NCBI GenBank assembly: GCA_001789645.1
Contig: MGAG01000002.1
Span: forward strand, 38,621-80,208
Source: Candidatus Roizmanbacteria bacterium RIFCSPLOWO2_01_FULL_37_12
GTDB taxonomy: Bacteria > Patescibacteriota > Microgenomatia > UBA1406 > GWC2-37-13
Length of the DNA: 41,588 bases
Direction of reading: 5' to 3'
The stretch's first letter is position 1. Every line of letters begins with the position of its first letter. Position numbers and translations under genes: made by a program. Positions 16,402 to 24,693 of this stretch are shown here, in pieces. Under the pieces are notes generated by a model. The model ran no database searches. It was not told the DNA's origin and was given only the letters and a program-made list of their open reading frames with translations.

Positions 16402-16778
16402 GAGTTTTAATTGATACAGATATAATTATAGACTATCTTCGCACACGAGAAGGCTTGCTTCCAGAACTACTTGAACTGCAAGTACAAAAAAAATTAGATA
16501 TCTATATTTCTACTGTCACCATAATGGAATTATTCTCAGGTAAATCTTCAAAAGAAAAAGAAATAAATCTTATGGAGTTAATATCGGTGTTGAAAATTGT
16601 AGAGTTAAAGCTTGAATTATCAAAATTCACAGGAGAATTAAAAAGGGATTATAATCTTAGTACGATGTCATTTGCAGACTTATTTATAGCAGCTTGCGCA
16701 CTATTTGTTAATGCAAAGCTTGCAACCCGAAATCGCAAACATTTCCAGGGAATCCCTAAACTTAAGTTTTACAGATAA
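16395..16778 (+). CDS. PIN-domain toxin (VapC-like)
   Basis: This 127-residue RNase has Asp6 and Asp8 in LIDTDIIIDYL, Glu in TIMELFSGKSS and Asp in MSFADLFIAACA. It is closely related in pattern to the PIN toxin at 27280 (shared ELFSGKSS/EVFSGKSS), although their antitoxins differ (Phd here, AbrB there). This suggests partner exchange. Confidence 0.88.
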   Translation: MVRVLIDTDIIIDYLRTREGLLPELLELQVQKKLDIYISTVTIMELFSGKSSKEKEINLMELISVLKIVELKLELSKFTGELKRDYNLSTMSFADLFIAACALFVNAKLATRNRKHFQGIPKLKFYR

Positions 16779-16836
16779 ATAAGATTTTCTATATTAAAAG
16801 ATGCTTGCCTATATTAATTTTCCTCATTTCTTTGCA

Positions 16837-16865
16837 TTGAATTATCTTTCTAAACTTGATAGAAT
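16837..16865 (+). promoter_or_regulatory. Promoter of tRNA-Lys
   Basis: TTGAAT (16837-16842), 17 bases and TAGAAT (16860-16865), about 48 bases upstream of the mature tRNA. Confidence 0.6.
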
Positions 16866-16913
16866 AAAAGCCTAATTCTAATAAATTTTTAGGTTTACCC
16901 TGGACTAAATGAA

Positions 16914-16986
16914 GGGCCCATAGCTCAACTGGCAGAGCAGCAGCCTTTTAAGCTGTTTGTTGAGAGTTCGAGTCTCTCTGGGCTCA
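16914..16986 (+). tRNA. tRNA-Lys(UUU)
   Basis: A full cloverleaf is present. The acceptor arm GGGCCCA pairs with TGGGCTC (one G-U). The D arm is GCTC/GAGC, and the anticodon stem is GCAGC/GCTGT with loop CTTTTAA (anticodon TTT). The T arm is GAGAG/CTCTC with TTCGAGT. The discriminator base is A, and CCA is not encoded, so it must be added by a nucleotidyltransferase. Confidence 0.95.
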
Positions 16987-16989
16987 CAT

Positions 16990-17075
16990 TAGAAAGCGTT
17001 TGCGAGCGAAGCGAGTAATACGCTTTCTTATGTCCCTCCGAAGCTCCGAAGGAGCGAAGTGGGACAAATGCAAAT
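16990..17075. repeat. Two palindromic repeats directly after tRNA-Lys
   Basis: GAAAGCGT (from 16991) pairs with ACGCTTTC near 17022. TGTCCC (from 17031) pairs with GGGACA near 17063, enclosing CTCCGAAG/GAGCGAAG words. They could process or terminate the tRNA transcript, and they resemble the GC-richer dispersed palindromes elsewhere in the window. From 17076 to 17227 I see no gene. Confidence 0.6.
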
Positions 17076-17227
17076 TCTTCCTAAAATTGAAGCTAAAAGT
17101 GTTCCAGTCTTATTGAGCTAAATCTCTTTTTTGTCAAAAAAACCCGTCCCTTGCGAGGCGGTTCCGAAAACTAATTATAGTTTAACAATTAGCTTTTGCG
17201 ATGTCAAAAAAATGATAGAATAACTTT

Positions 17228-17494
17228 GTGAAGATTATTTATACCAAACACGCTGAAGAAAAATTAGGAACGAAAGAAGCTAAAAAATTTCGCATTACAA
17301 AGAGTAAAATCGAAATAATCACAAAGAAACCAATTACTCAAGAAAATCTGGCAACTGGTTTAGTAAGAGCTTTCGGATTGGTAGACGAGTTTCGCTCACT
17401 TTGTATTGTTTACAAAAAAGAAAATGGTAAAATAAAAATTATTACATTTTTCCCGGCAGAAAAAGGCAGATATGAAAATAAAATATTATCGTGA
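17228..17494 (+). CDS. DUF4258-like protein, possible toxin of a TA-like pair
   Basis: This 88-residue basic protein starts at GTG. IYTKHAEEKLGTKEAKKFRITKSKIEIITKKP and VYKKENGKIKIITFFPAEKGRYENKIL fit the DUF4258 (RelE-fold-like) pattern. It overlaps the DUF2283 gene by 23 bases. Such pairs are common and are treated as TA-like, but this is not proven. A TAGAAT box ends 6 bases before the GTG. Confidence 0.7.
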   Translation: MKIIYTKHAEEKLGTKEAKKFRITKSKIEIITKKPITQENLATGLVRAFGLVDEFRSLCIVYKKENGKIKIITFFPAEKGRYENKILS

Positions 17495-17687
17495 AGATGA
17501 CATAATTGTTTTCCAACTTACTGACGATTTATATGATCACGCAGAAATGCAAGGTAATTTTGTGGTACATTTTACCAAGGATAAACGCTTAGTTAGAATT
17601 GAGGTTCTTCAAGCTAGTAAATTTTTGAAGGAAGAATCTAGAGTTTTGCCACTGGAAATTAAAGAAAAATACTTTTCTATTTCCTAA
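17472..17687 (+). CDS. DUF2283 protein, possible antitoxin
   Basis: This 71-residue protein is of the DUF2283 pattern (MKIKYYREDDIIVFQL, VVHFTKDKRLVRIEVLQASKFL). It partners the overlapping DUF4258-like gene. DNA binding is not evident from sequence. Confidence 0.75.
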   Translation: MKIKYYREDDIIVFQLTDDLYDHAEMQGNFVVHFTKDKRLVRIEVLQASKFLKEESRVLPLEIKEKYFSIS

Positions 17688-17764
17688 AATATAAGTCTGC
17701 CTAAAAGTTTGATAGACTTTATAGAAATAAGCCTCCAGAGAGTTCCATTCCGGGAAGTCTGGAC

Positions 17765-19390
17765 TCACAATTGTTTAACAAAAATTAAAGGAACACCTTC
17801 TTTTTCAACAGTGTAAATAGTCTTTCCCTGGTGGCGGGTGTGGAAATTCCAACGAGTGAAAGTAAATATGTAGTCGGCAGTCAGCGGGTCGGTAGTGAGT
17901 GACATATTAGGTTTGAAGTAATAGGAAGAGGATAAAGGATCGCCCTCGACAAAGATTTTATAACTTTCATCGAGTTTATTGACATTTTTATTAAACCAGA
18001 CAACCGCTTCTTTGTAGCCAAGCCCCCAATAATCTGTTTCATACTTTCCATATGTTCCCTTTAATCCTCCGGTCAATGAATTGTAATAAAGATATTCATA
18101 AGGATGGAGTCTAATCATTTGTACAGCTGTATAAAACATACTACTCAATACAACCATTCCTACAATTCCTTTTCCAAATAATCTAAGGCCCCAGTTTTTT
18201 TTATCCAGTAGATAATCAGGAATATTTTTGTAGTTAGAGATCATTAATTTTTTATCTGCCAATAGTAGATGTAAGCCTTCGGCAGCCAAGATTACATTAG
18301 GAATAGTTAAGAATAAAAACTGTCTCCAAGAATCGTAAAGAGTTGGTTTGAGAATAAGTACTAAGATAAAAGGTGTAATAAAAAGGGCTAAAACATAAAA
18401 AAATATTAAATTTTTTTGTGTTTGTTGCTTGATACCATCTTGGATCGATCGACCCAAGATGGTAATAGTTTTTAGAGATCCGAACAAAAATAAAATCAAA
18501 GTAATAATAGGAGACGTGATTAAAATAGTTTTTGGGAGATAATACCAGGGAAGCGGTTTGACTCCGGCTTGATAGAATTGACCTTCAAAAAGGACTGCAG
18601 CATTCCAGGGATACTGTTTAGCATTTTTAATGATGTCGAACAGACCTGTAATAGGACGTGAGAGAAGATAAGGATGTGTAAGATGCATAGATAAGAGTAA
18701 GGAGATAAGGGTTAGGGATTGATGAAAAAGAAATTCGCGCCTGGTTTTTTTTTGAAAAAATAAAAAAATAAAATTCACAATTGGCAAATAAAAGAGTAGA
18801 AGACGTTGGTTGATAGTAACTCCCAGGATTAATCCGAAAATGATTGACTTAAAAACTGTTTTCTCTGTCTTTAAATAATAGATAAAATAACTTAGACAGA
18901 TAGTAAAGAGCAGCGCAGTAGGGATGTCTACGGCATTATAGTATATTTCCGGATAAAAGCGGGGAAAAGTCAGAAGTAACACAACAGCTATCAAGCCATA
19001 GACTTTGGATATCAGTTGAGAAACAATCCAGTAGACCAAAATAAAAATGGGCGCGGCAAATAAGGCCCGAATTAAATGCAAAACCTCGAAATTAAAGAGT
19101 GGAAATAGCATGCCGGCGCCTACTGATAGCATATCCATAAAAACTCCATGGCCTTTTAAGTGATGGGGAGTAGGCTCGAATCCTACCGTTGAGAGATTAG
19201 TTGGAATCTGCAGAAAGTTAAGAAGTTTCACGACAAAAAATTTTCCCGTGCTGAAAAATACTTTTTCATCCCAAGGAATTCCATAGTCTTTATAGGTAAG
19301 AAAGATAAGAGATAAGAGAAAGGAGATAAAAATGATTATAAATAATTTTTCTTTAAGGAAAATTTTCAATTTGAAATTTTCAATTTTCAT
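17765..19390 (-). CDS. GT-C-like polytopic membrane glycosyltransferase
   Basis: This 541-residue protein has about 10-12 membrane segments and a large external C-terminal part. The first loop has the Asp-Glu pair of GT-C enzymes (YGIPWDEK, Asp41-Glu42), followed by HHLKGHG. It is likely to use polyprenyl-phosphate sugars outside the membrane. The C-terminal part (HPYEYLYYNSLTGG, YETDYWGLGYKEAVVW, FTFTRWNFH) closely matches the protein at 34559-36082, a paralogue. It lies at the end of a minus-strand run with the genes to 20777. Confidence 0.82.
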   Translation of the reverse strand: MKIENFKLKIFLKEKLFIIIFISFLLSLIFLTYKDYGIPWDEKVFFSTGKFFVVKLLNFLQIPTNLSTVGFEPTPHHLKGHGVFMDMLSVGAGMLFPLFNFEVLHLIRALFAAPIFILVYWIVSQLISKVYGLIAVVLLLTFPRFYPEIYYNAVDIPTALLFTICLSYFIYYLKTEKTVFKSIIFGLILGVTINQRLLLFYLPIVNFIFLFFQKKTRREFLFHQSLTLISLLLSMHLTHPYLLSRPITGLFDIIKNAKQYPWNAAVLFEGQFYQAGVKPLPWYYLPKTILITSPIITLILFLFGSLKTITILGRSIQDGIKQQTQKNLIFFYVLALFITPFILVLILKPTLYDSWRQFLFLTIPNVILAAEGLHLLLADKKLMISNYKNIPDYLLDKKNWGLRLFGKGIVGMVVLSSMFYTAVQMIRLHPYEYLYYNSLTGGLKGTYGKYETDYWGLGYKEAVVWFNKNVNKLDESYKIFVEGDPLSSSYYFKPNMSLTTDPLTADYIFTFTRWNFHTRHQGKTIYTVEKEGVPLIFVKQL

Positions 19391-19421
19391 TGAATTTACA
19401 ATAGTAAATTTTCAAAATCAT

Positions 19422-19781
19422 TTAACGTTTAGAAGCTATTTTTGAAAAAATCAAAGACAGTTCTTGCACTTCTTTCCAAAGTAGTCGGCAGTTTTCAATT
19501 AAATTTTTGTCGTCAAGTGATTTAGCTAACACACGAAGCCAATATTTTGTTTCTTTCGCCTCCTTTTTGCATAAGAAAATTTTGTTTATAAAATCTTTTT
19601 TACTCGAAGCACCATTTGCTTCAAAATAATTAGCTCCAATACTAGTTCCACTTCTAATCAATTGATCAAGGATAGGAATTGTAACAATATTCTTAGGACA
19701 TTTTTTGCACAGAACAACTAGGTCTTCTGCAAAGACTGAGGTTCTTTCTTCAAGATCATAAATCTTATTATTATTTTGCAT
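19422..19781 (-). CDS. Four-helix-bundle protein (S23-like)
   Basis: This 119-residue protein has the typical family pattern ILDQLIRSGTSIGANYFEAN, with ASSKKDFINKIFLCKKEAKETKYWLR. It is related to the S23 proteins once found in 23S rRNA insertions. The role is unknown, possibly RNA or protein binding as a pentamer. It lies between the methyltransferase and GT-C genes on the same strand. Confidence 0.9.
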   Translation of the reverse strand: MQNNNKIYDLEERTSVFAEDLVVLCKKCPKNIVTIPILDQLIRSGTSIGANYFEANGASSKKDFINKIFLCKKEAKETKYWLRVLAKSLDDKNLIENCRLLWKEVQELSLIFSKIASKR

Positions 19782-19838
19782 TTATTTAAAAATTAAAGAT
19801 TGAAAATTGATTAAAAATTTAAAATTAAAAATTGAGAA

Positions 19839-20777
19839 TTATTTTTCAGCAATTAATACAAGATTTCCCGGATTCAGTTTTAATTTTATTTTTCCGATTC
19901 CGGTTTTATCTAAGAATTTAATCAAGGGAATTTTCAGGAAGTTGGGAATGGGGAAGAGGTGCAGCCAGTAGGACAGGTGGTGAATATTGAAGCTGGACTT
20001 GACCTCAAGCACTTTAAATCCATGTTTTTCAAATATTTTTCGCATGGTTTTTTTGTTAAAGAGGTAGGTGTGTTCGATATCTATAATTGGACTTTTTTCT
20101 CCCATTAGTTTATTTTGCCAGGCGCCAATATCATGGTTAAGAAACAATATCAAGCCGCCCTTCCTGAGGATTTTATAACACTCAGCCAGTATTGCATTGG
20201 GATTGGGAATATGGTCGAATGTCTGGAAGCAGCAAATTACGTCAAAACTGTTTTTTTTGAACATTTTAGCCTTAAAGATGTCATTTTTAATATTTTTTTT
20301 GATATCCGGCCGGGCTTTGTCAACAGATGGTTTGCCAGGTTCAACGCCGTAAATGTCGTATCCCTGGCGCTTGGCCTCTTCAAGAAAAAAACCGTTTCCA
20401 CAACCTATCTCAAGTAATGTAGGATTGTCATTCCCGTGAAAGCGGGAATCCAGTTGTTTTTCTCTGGATCCCCGATCAGGTCGGGGATGACAAGGCAAAA
20501 GCTTCAAATAATACCCATACGTTTCTTTTAAATTTTCTAAGTGTTTGTCGTAGGAAGTAAAACTTTTCGCATAAAGTTTTTCGATTTTGTCATATTCAAG
20601 AATCGGATCGGAAAAAACCAAGTTACAGTTTTTGCATCTGACCATCCGGTAATGAACACGGTCGGGGAGGCGGCGGGCGGAAAATACGCGGGAATTTATT
20701 TTTTTGATGTCAAAGTTTTCTTTATATACCACTTCGTAGTTGTTACTTTCGCATATGGCGCATTTTTGTTGAATCAT
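19839..20777 (-). CDS. SAM-dependent methyltransferase with N-terminal zinc ribbon
   Basis: This 312-residue protein has a Cys4 zinc site (Cys6, Cys9, Cys48, Cys51), a linker, then a class I methyltransferase domain with motif I LLEIGCGNGFF (121-131) and ICCFQTFDHIPNPNAIL. The layout resembles sugar C-methyltransferases and surface-glycan methyltransferases. Residues about 94-118 (CHPRPDRGSREKQLDSRFHGND) are encoded by a dispersed palindromic repeat inserted in frame between linker and motif I. Confidence 0.85.
   Translation of the reverse strand: MIQQKCAICESNNYEVVYKENFDIKKINSRVFSARRLPDRVHYRMVRCKNCNLVFSDPILEYDKIEKLYAKSFTSYDKHLENLKETYGYYLKLLPCHPRPDRGSREKQLDSRFHGNDNPTLLEIGCGNGFFLEEAKRQGYDIYGVEPGKPSVDKARPDIKKNIKNDIFKAKMFKKNSFDVICCFQTFDHIPNPNAILAECYKILRKGGLILFLNHDIGAWQNKLMGEKSPIIDIEHTYLFNKKTMRKIFEKHGFKVLEVKSSFNIHHLSYWLHLFPIPNFLKIPLIKFLDKTGIGKIKLKLNPGNLVLIAEK
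20422..20494. repeat. Palindromic repeat inside the methyltransferase gene
   Basis: The plus strand reads TGTCATTCCCGTGAAAGCGG...CTGGATCCCCGATCAGGTCG...ATGACA, two GC-rich hairpins in a larger inverted repeat. This type (peptide form CHPR..DSRFHGND) is known from many bacterial genomes as a dispersed element. Here it keeps the frame open. Confidence 0.75.
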
Positions 20778-20890
20778 TTAGAGATTATTGTATACTATGC
20801 TCGTTTTGATTTCCGCGGATTATTAGCGGGACGTTAAACGTCCCAGCCACGTTTGACGGTGGCGGATTGCCACTGATCCGTGAGAATCAG
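20768..20890 (+). promoter_or_regulatory. Promoter and hairpin-rich leader of the first split transketolase
   Basis: TTGAAT (from 20769), 16 bases and TATACT form a plus-strand promoter overlapping the start of the divergent methyltransferase gene. The leader holds three hairpins: GGGACGTT-A-AACGTCCC (about 20829-20845), GTGGC-GGATT-GCCAC (about 20860-20874) and CTGAT...ATCAG. No known riboswitch was recognised. They may regulate or may be mobile palindromes. Confidence 0.45.
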
Positions 20891-20924
20891 CAAACAATCA
20901 GTGAAAACCTCTAATACAAAAAGT

Positions 20925-21707
20925 ATGAAAGATAAATTAAGTAGAAATTTGCGTGAAAAAGTTCTGCGTTTAGCGGCTTCAACAGGTACTAAATATCCTC
21001 ACGTCGGCTCCAGCATGTCTTGTATTGATTTGATTATTGAAACCCAGTTTTTTCAGATGAAAAAAAATGATAAATTTATACTGTCTAAAGGACACGCTTC
21101 CTTATCGCTATATGTGGTCCTGAATAAAAAGGGAAAAATTTCGGACAAGCAATTAAGTACCTATTTTAAAGAAGGTGGACTGTTTGGAGTTCATCCGCCG
21201 CCTACTTTTCCCGAGGATATTCCTCTTGCAACTGGCAGTCTTGGACATGGTTTATCATTTGCCTGCGGTATTGCCAAGGCAGATCAGATAATCAAGAATA
21301 AGGCAAGAAAAATATTTTGTCTGATTTCGGACGGTGAGTGTAATGAAGGTTCGGTCTGGGAAGCAGCCCTTTTTGCCAGTCACCATAAACTGAAAAACAT
21401 AATAGTAATAATTGATAAAAACGGTTTTCAGGGAATTGATGCAACTTCAAATGTGTTGGGAGATGCTGCTTCACAAGAGAAGTGGAAGTCATTCGGCTTT
21501 AACGTAATCCAGTGTGACGGTCATAGTTATTTTCATTTGGAAAAGGCTTTCAAAAAAATTAGTAATTTTAAGAATAATCAGCCGAGTGTATTAATAGCTA
21601 AGACCGTAAGGGGAAAAGGATTGAAATCAATAGAGGGGAAAATGGAGTCAAATTATTTTACTTTGAATAATGAGAATGTAGAGAAATATTTAAAGGAATT
21701 AGAATAA
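20925..21707 (+). CDS. Transketolase, N-terminal (ThDP-binding) subunit, copy 1
   Basis: This is about 260 residues from the ATG at 20925, which matches the paralogue's start. A GTG at 20880 would add 15 residues. Motifs are SKGHAS (His56), TGSLGHG (103-109) and SDGECNEGSVWEA, the ThDP pyrophosphate/Mg site. It works with the C-terminal subunit at 21841 to move two-carbon ketol units. The sugar-cluster setting hints at a specialised sugar rather than the pentose phosphate path, but that is inference. Confidence 0.92.
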   Translation: MKDKLSRNLREKVLRLAASTGTKYPHVGSSMSCIDLIIETQFFQMKKNDKFILSKGHASLSLYVVLNKKGKISDKQLSTYFKEGGLFGVHPPPTFPEDIPLATGSLGHGLSFACGIAKADQIIKNKARKIFCLISDGECNEGSVWEAALFASHHKLKNIIVIIDKNGFQGIDATSNVLGDAASQEKWKSFGFNVIQCDGHSYFHLEKAFKKISNFKNNQPSVLIAKTVRGKGLKSIEGKMESNYFTLNNENVEKYLKELE

Positions 21708-21714
21708 TTCAGAT

Positions 21715-21810
21715 TCTGTCACTCGTGATCCCTTCTCTCCTGCGAGGCTCGGTGCGAAATCCGCACCATCCGCTGCTCGGAGAGACACCTCACTCGTGAC
21801 TCCTGAATTA
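21715..21810. repeat. Palindromic repeat between the transketolase subunit genes
   Basis: CACTCGTGATCCCTTCTCTC and GGAGAGACACCTCACTCGTG form an imperfect inverted repeat with a GC-rich centre (CGGTGCGAAATCCGCACC). It separates two genes that normally lie close together. Confidence 0.55.
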
Positions 21811-21840
21811 TGATGCAGTCAATTAAGTTTTATTTGAATT

Positions 21841-22743
21841 ATGAGAATAACTTTCGGAAAATATTTAACCAAACTGGCAACGAAGAATAAAAAAATAGTC
21901 CTCCTCACTGGAGATCTTGGACATGGAGTATTTGAGGAATTGGCCAAAACGGTTGGAGAAAGATACATTAATGCCGGAGTCGCAGAGCACAACATGTCAA
22001 CTGTAGCAGCCGGCATGGCTTATACCGGAATGATGTCTTGGATTTACAGTGCAGCCCCCTTTGTCACTATAAAAGTTTTGGAAGAAGTAAGGAATGATAT
22101 TACTTATCATAATGCCAATGTTAAGATTGTCGGATTGGGCGGAGGGTTTGATTACGGAATGCTTGGTCCATCTCATCATGTGCTCCAGGATATTTCGATG
22201 CTGATGAGTTTGCCGAATATAAAAATTTATGCTCCGGCAGTTGCCGAGGACATGATTCCGATAATGGACCGGATGGTAAAGCACTCGGGTCCGGATTATT
22301 TAAGGCTGACTAAAGCCGAAAATATCCCAATTAATTTTCCAGCTTTCAAAGCAGTTAGAAATCTGGCAAAAGGGAATAAGATAACCGTGATAGTCCTTGG
22401 CTCAATCATCAAGGATGTTGTTGCCGGAATTCTGCCTGTATTAAAACTCAACAAAATTGATTTGTGGGTTGTCTGTGAGATGCCTTTTAAGATTGAACAA
22501 AAGTTAATCGAGTCAATTAATAGAACTAAGAATTTGTGTGTGATAGAGGAGCATGTTAAAACAGGAGGATTGGGAGAGTTTATCAGTCATTCGGTAGTAA
22601 GTAGTCGGTTATCAATTAAGAGATTCACACATTTATTTGCAACAGGATACAAGACGCATCATTATGGCTATCGGGATTTTTATTTAAAAGAAAACGGATT
22701 AGATCAGGATAGCATTAAAAAAACCGTCACTAAGTTAATTTAA
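21841..22743 (+). CDS. Transketolase, C-terminal subunit, copy 1
   Basis: This 300-residue protein has the pyrimidine-binding and C-terminal transketolase domains. Catalytic Glu lies in AGVAEHNM, and GLGGGFDYGMLGPSHH and VIEEHVKTGGLGE are family patterns. It pairs with the subunit at 20925. Its last residues (DFYLKENGLDQDSIKKTVTK) reappear at the end of the chimeric frame 23775-24137. Confidence 0.92.
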   Translation: MRITFGKYLTKLATKNKKIVLLTGDLGHGVFEELAKTVGERYINAGVAEHNMSTVAAGMAYTGMMSWIYSAAPFVTIKVLEEVRNDITYHNANVKIVGLGGGFDYGMLGPSHHVLQDISMLMSLPNIKIYAPAVAEDMIPIMDRMVKHSGPDYLRLTKAENIPINFPAFKAVRNLAKGNKITVIVLGSIIKDVVAGILPVLKLNKIDLWVVCEMPFKIEQKLIESINRTKNLCVIEEHVKTGGLGEFISHSVVSSRLSIKRFTHLFATGYKTHHYGYRDFYLKENGLDQDSIKKTVTKLI

Positions 22744-22752
22744 TCCTTTTTC

Positions 22753-23604
22753 ATGATAAAAGCTGTCATTTTAGATATCGATGGAGTAATTGTTGGTGGA
22801 AAACCGGGGATCAATTTTCCTTTTCCTAATTCCGATGTAATTAAAGCATTGCAAAAGATCAACAAAAAAACTAAAGTCTTTCTCTGTACGGCCAAGCCTA
22901 GTTTTGCCATTACCGATCTCGTATCTAAAATTGGTTTGAATTCTGTAAATATCACATGTGGAGGAGCTGAGATAAAAGACTATAGAAAAAAAAAATTTAT
23001 TAAAAAGCATTTAATCAATAGTAAGTCTGCAAAAAAGTATGTCGATGAGTGTAAAAAGCTTGGACTTTATATTGAAGTTTACTCGAGTCGTGAATATGCT
23101 ATTGAAAAATCCAGTTATTGTGATCTTACTAAAATAAATATATCAATTTTAGGTAAAAAACCAAAGTCGGTCGATTCGTTAACTACCTTTATCTTAGAAA
23201 ATGAAATTATTAAAATAATGCCCGCAGCATTTAATAGATCTGAAATACAGAAAATTAAAAAATTGATGGCAAAGTTTCCCGAACTTCAACTGGAATTTGG
23301 GGCAAATCCTATATACGCACCAACCTTATTTGCTGTTATTACGGCCAAAGGAGTCAATAAGAAATCCGGCGCGATAGAAATAAGTAAATTCAGTAAAATT
23401 CCCTTTACAAATATTTTAGGTGTGGGTGATGGTATAAGCGACTGGGAGTTTATCAAGCTTTGTAAATATGGCGCAACATTAGAAAACGGGAGAAGGGGAA
23501 TCAAGGAACTGGTTTTAAGTAAAGGAGAAAAATTTTCTTTTATTGGGCCGAGTGTTAACGAAAATGGAATTTTAGATATATTGAAGTACTTTAAGATAAA
23601 TTAG
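22753..23604 (+). CDS. HAD phosphatase of the Cof type
   Basis: This 283-residue protein has motif I LDIDGVI (Asp8, Asp10), motif II CTAKP, a large C2-type cap, and motif IV GVGDGISDWEF. Such enzymes remove phosphate from sugar phosphates. It starts 9 bases after the transketolase gene, so both probably share a transcript and it may act on the transketolase product. Confidence 0.85.
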   Translation: MIKAVILDIDGVIVGGKPGINFPFPNSDVIKALQKINKKTKVFLCTAKPSFAITDLVSKIGLNSVNITCGGAEIKDYRKKKFIKKHLINSKSAKKYVDECKKLGLYIEVYSSREYAIEKSSYCDLTKINISILGKKPKSVDSLTTFILENEIIKIMPAAFNRSEIQKIKKLMAKFPELQLEFGANPIYAPTLFAVITAKGVNKKSGAIEISKFSKIPFTNILGVGDGISDWEFIKLCKYGATLENGRRGIKELVLSKGEKFSFIGPSVNENGILDILKYFKIN

Positions 23605-23605
23605 G

Positions 23606-24071
23606 CACTACTCTCTTGTCATTTTTTAAGTAGAGGAGAGGAGGATTAGATTAACATAATAATCAAATCCGACAAATAAACAAATAATTAAATTTAATAA
23701 AAAGAAATTATGAAACTAAGCTAGTACGCAATTTTTGGTGTCGTGTCAAACGCGACTTGGATTAAATTAGAGCTATGCAACAGCATAATAAATTAATCAA
23801 TAAATTAAAAGAACCGATTATTATTTTTGGTGCCGGCGGATTTGTAGGATTTAATTTATTGCAGAAGTTATTAGCTTACAGAAAGGATATCTTTGGAGTT
23901 TTTTCCGACCCAAAGAAAAACTGGCGGTTGCGGGAATTTCACACTTCTCCGCTATACGTCGTTAAATGTGATATTCGAGAGAGGAGTGCCGTAAAATCGC
24001 TCATTTCCCGCATCAAACCAAAAACTGTTTTTAATCTCGCAGCTTACGGCGCCTACTCTACTCAAAAAGAT
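23606..24071 (+). repeat. Direct repeat, copy 1 (leader plus 5' part of epimerase gene)
   Basis: About 465 bases here match 25192-25658: some 170 bases of leader (with GGAGAGGAGG and a GTGTCGTGTCAAACGCGACT word) and the first 98 codons of the epimerase. A small number of differences is visible by eye. The leader has no known motif. CTCTC/GAGAG could pair near its start. Confidence 0.85.
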
Positions 24072-24137
24072 TTTTATTTGAAGGAGAACGGATTAGATAA
24101 GGAAAGTATTAGGAAAACGATTCTCAAATTAATTTGA
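23775..24137 (+). pseudogene. Chimeric fragment: epimerase N-terminus joined to transketolase tail
   Basis: Residues 1-98 equal the start of the full epimerase at 25362 (GAGGFVGFNLLQKLL), ending at YGAYSTQK. The last 22 residues (FYLKENGLDKESIRKTILKL) match the tail of the transketolase C subunit. The active-site YxxxK half of the epimerase is missing, so it cannot be an epimerase. The join at about 24068-24072 looks like recombination at a short shared AAAA-GAT stretch. It may still be translated. Confidence 0.85.
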
Positions 24138-24147
24138 GATGAAAGTG

Positions 24148-24552
24148 TTAAGGAGATTTTGCCATGGCTTTCCTAAGTTGATGCCAGGCGTTTACATATC
24201 CAACTGCTGTAGTTTTAGAGTTAATTCGCGTAAGTTGGTCTGGAGAAGATAAACCAGACAAGGTTAAATTGTAAATATTTCTAATTATCTGACTTAGTTT
24301 AGACGGATCACTTCTCAGTTCATCAGCTAACAATCTTTCAGGTGAATTAGTTAGACCTGCATTTTGTTCAGCCAGAAATTCTAAAATCTCATTAATTCTA
24401 GACTGCGACTCAGGTTTTTCTATAGTTAAGCTTCTAGAAGCACTTGTCTCAAAATCAGCTTCAACTTTAGCGAATAAGTCTTTATTTGGAAGAATATCTT
24501 TTGGTGCTAAATTTCTTTTTTGGACCGTAATGAAAACATCATTTTCAACCAT
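24148..24552 (-). CDS. Orphan protein behind an (AAG)8 promoter element
   Basis: The product is about 134 residues starting MVENDVFITVQ. A longer frame would translate the AAG tract into seven arginines and is rejected, because the ATG at 24552 lies 7 bases after a TAAAAT box. The protein is soluble. A middle stretch (SQSRINEILEFLAEQNAG) resembles the start of the orphan at 27818 (QQSRISEKLTEILELIAP), also at DNA level. It diverges from the HicBA module and ends 10 bases after the chimeric fragment. Function unknown. Confidence 0.6.
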   Translation of the reverse strand: MVENDVFITVQKRNLAPKDILPNKDLFAKVEADFETSASRSLTIEKPESQSRINEILEFLAEQNAGLTNSPERLLADELRSDPSKLSQIIRNIYNLTLSGLSSPDQLTRINSKTTAVGYVNAWHQLRKAMAKSP

Positions 24553-24559
24553 GTAATGA

Positions 24560-24598
24560 ATTTTACTTCTTCTTCTTCTTCTTCTTCTTTTCAAGCGC
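24560..24598 (-). promoter_or_regulatory. TTGAA(AAG)8TAAAAT promoter-like element (copy C)
   Basis: The minus strand reads GCGCTTGAA, eight AAG units (24589-24566) and TAAAAT (24565-24560), then 7 bases to the ATG. The spacer between TTGAAA and the -10 box is 23 bases, six more than ideal. Confidence 0.65.
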
Positions 24599-24693
24599 AA
24601 ATAGATTGAATCCACCTTCGTTACCCCCTTCGCTGAAGCTTCGAGGGTCAAGAAAACTACGGCGGACAAGTCAGTTAAAATCAGAAAAGATGG

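Noticed and set aside
16914-17227. tRNA-Lys as attachment site of an integrated element
   Set aside because: No second copy of the tRNA 3' end was noticed in the window and no integrase lies nearby.
24553-24669. Long N-terminus with seven arginines in the orphan gene at 24148
   Set aside because: The arginines are the translated AAG tract. A -10 box after the tract puts the transcript start at the internal ATG, so this part is not transcribed.
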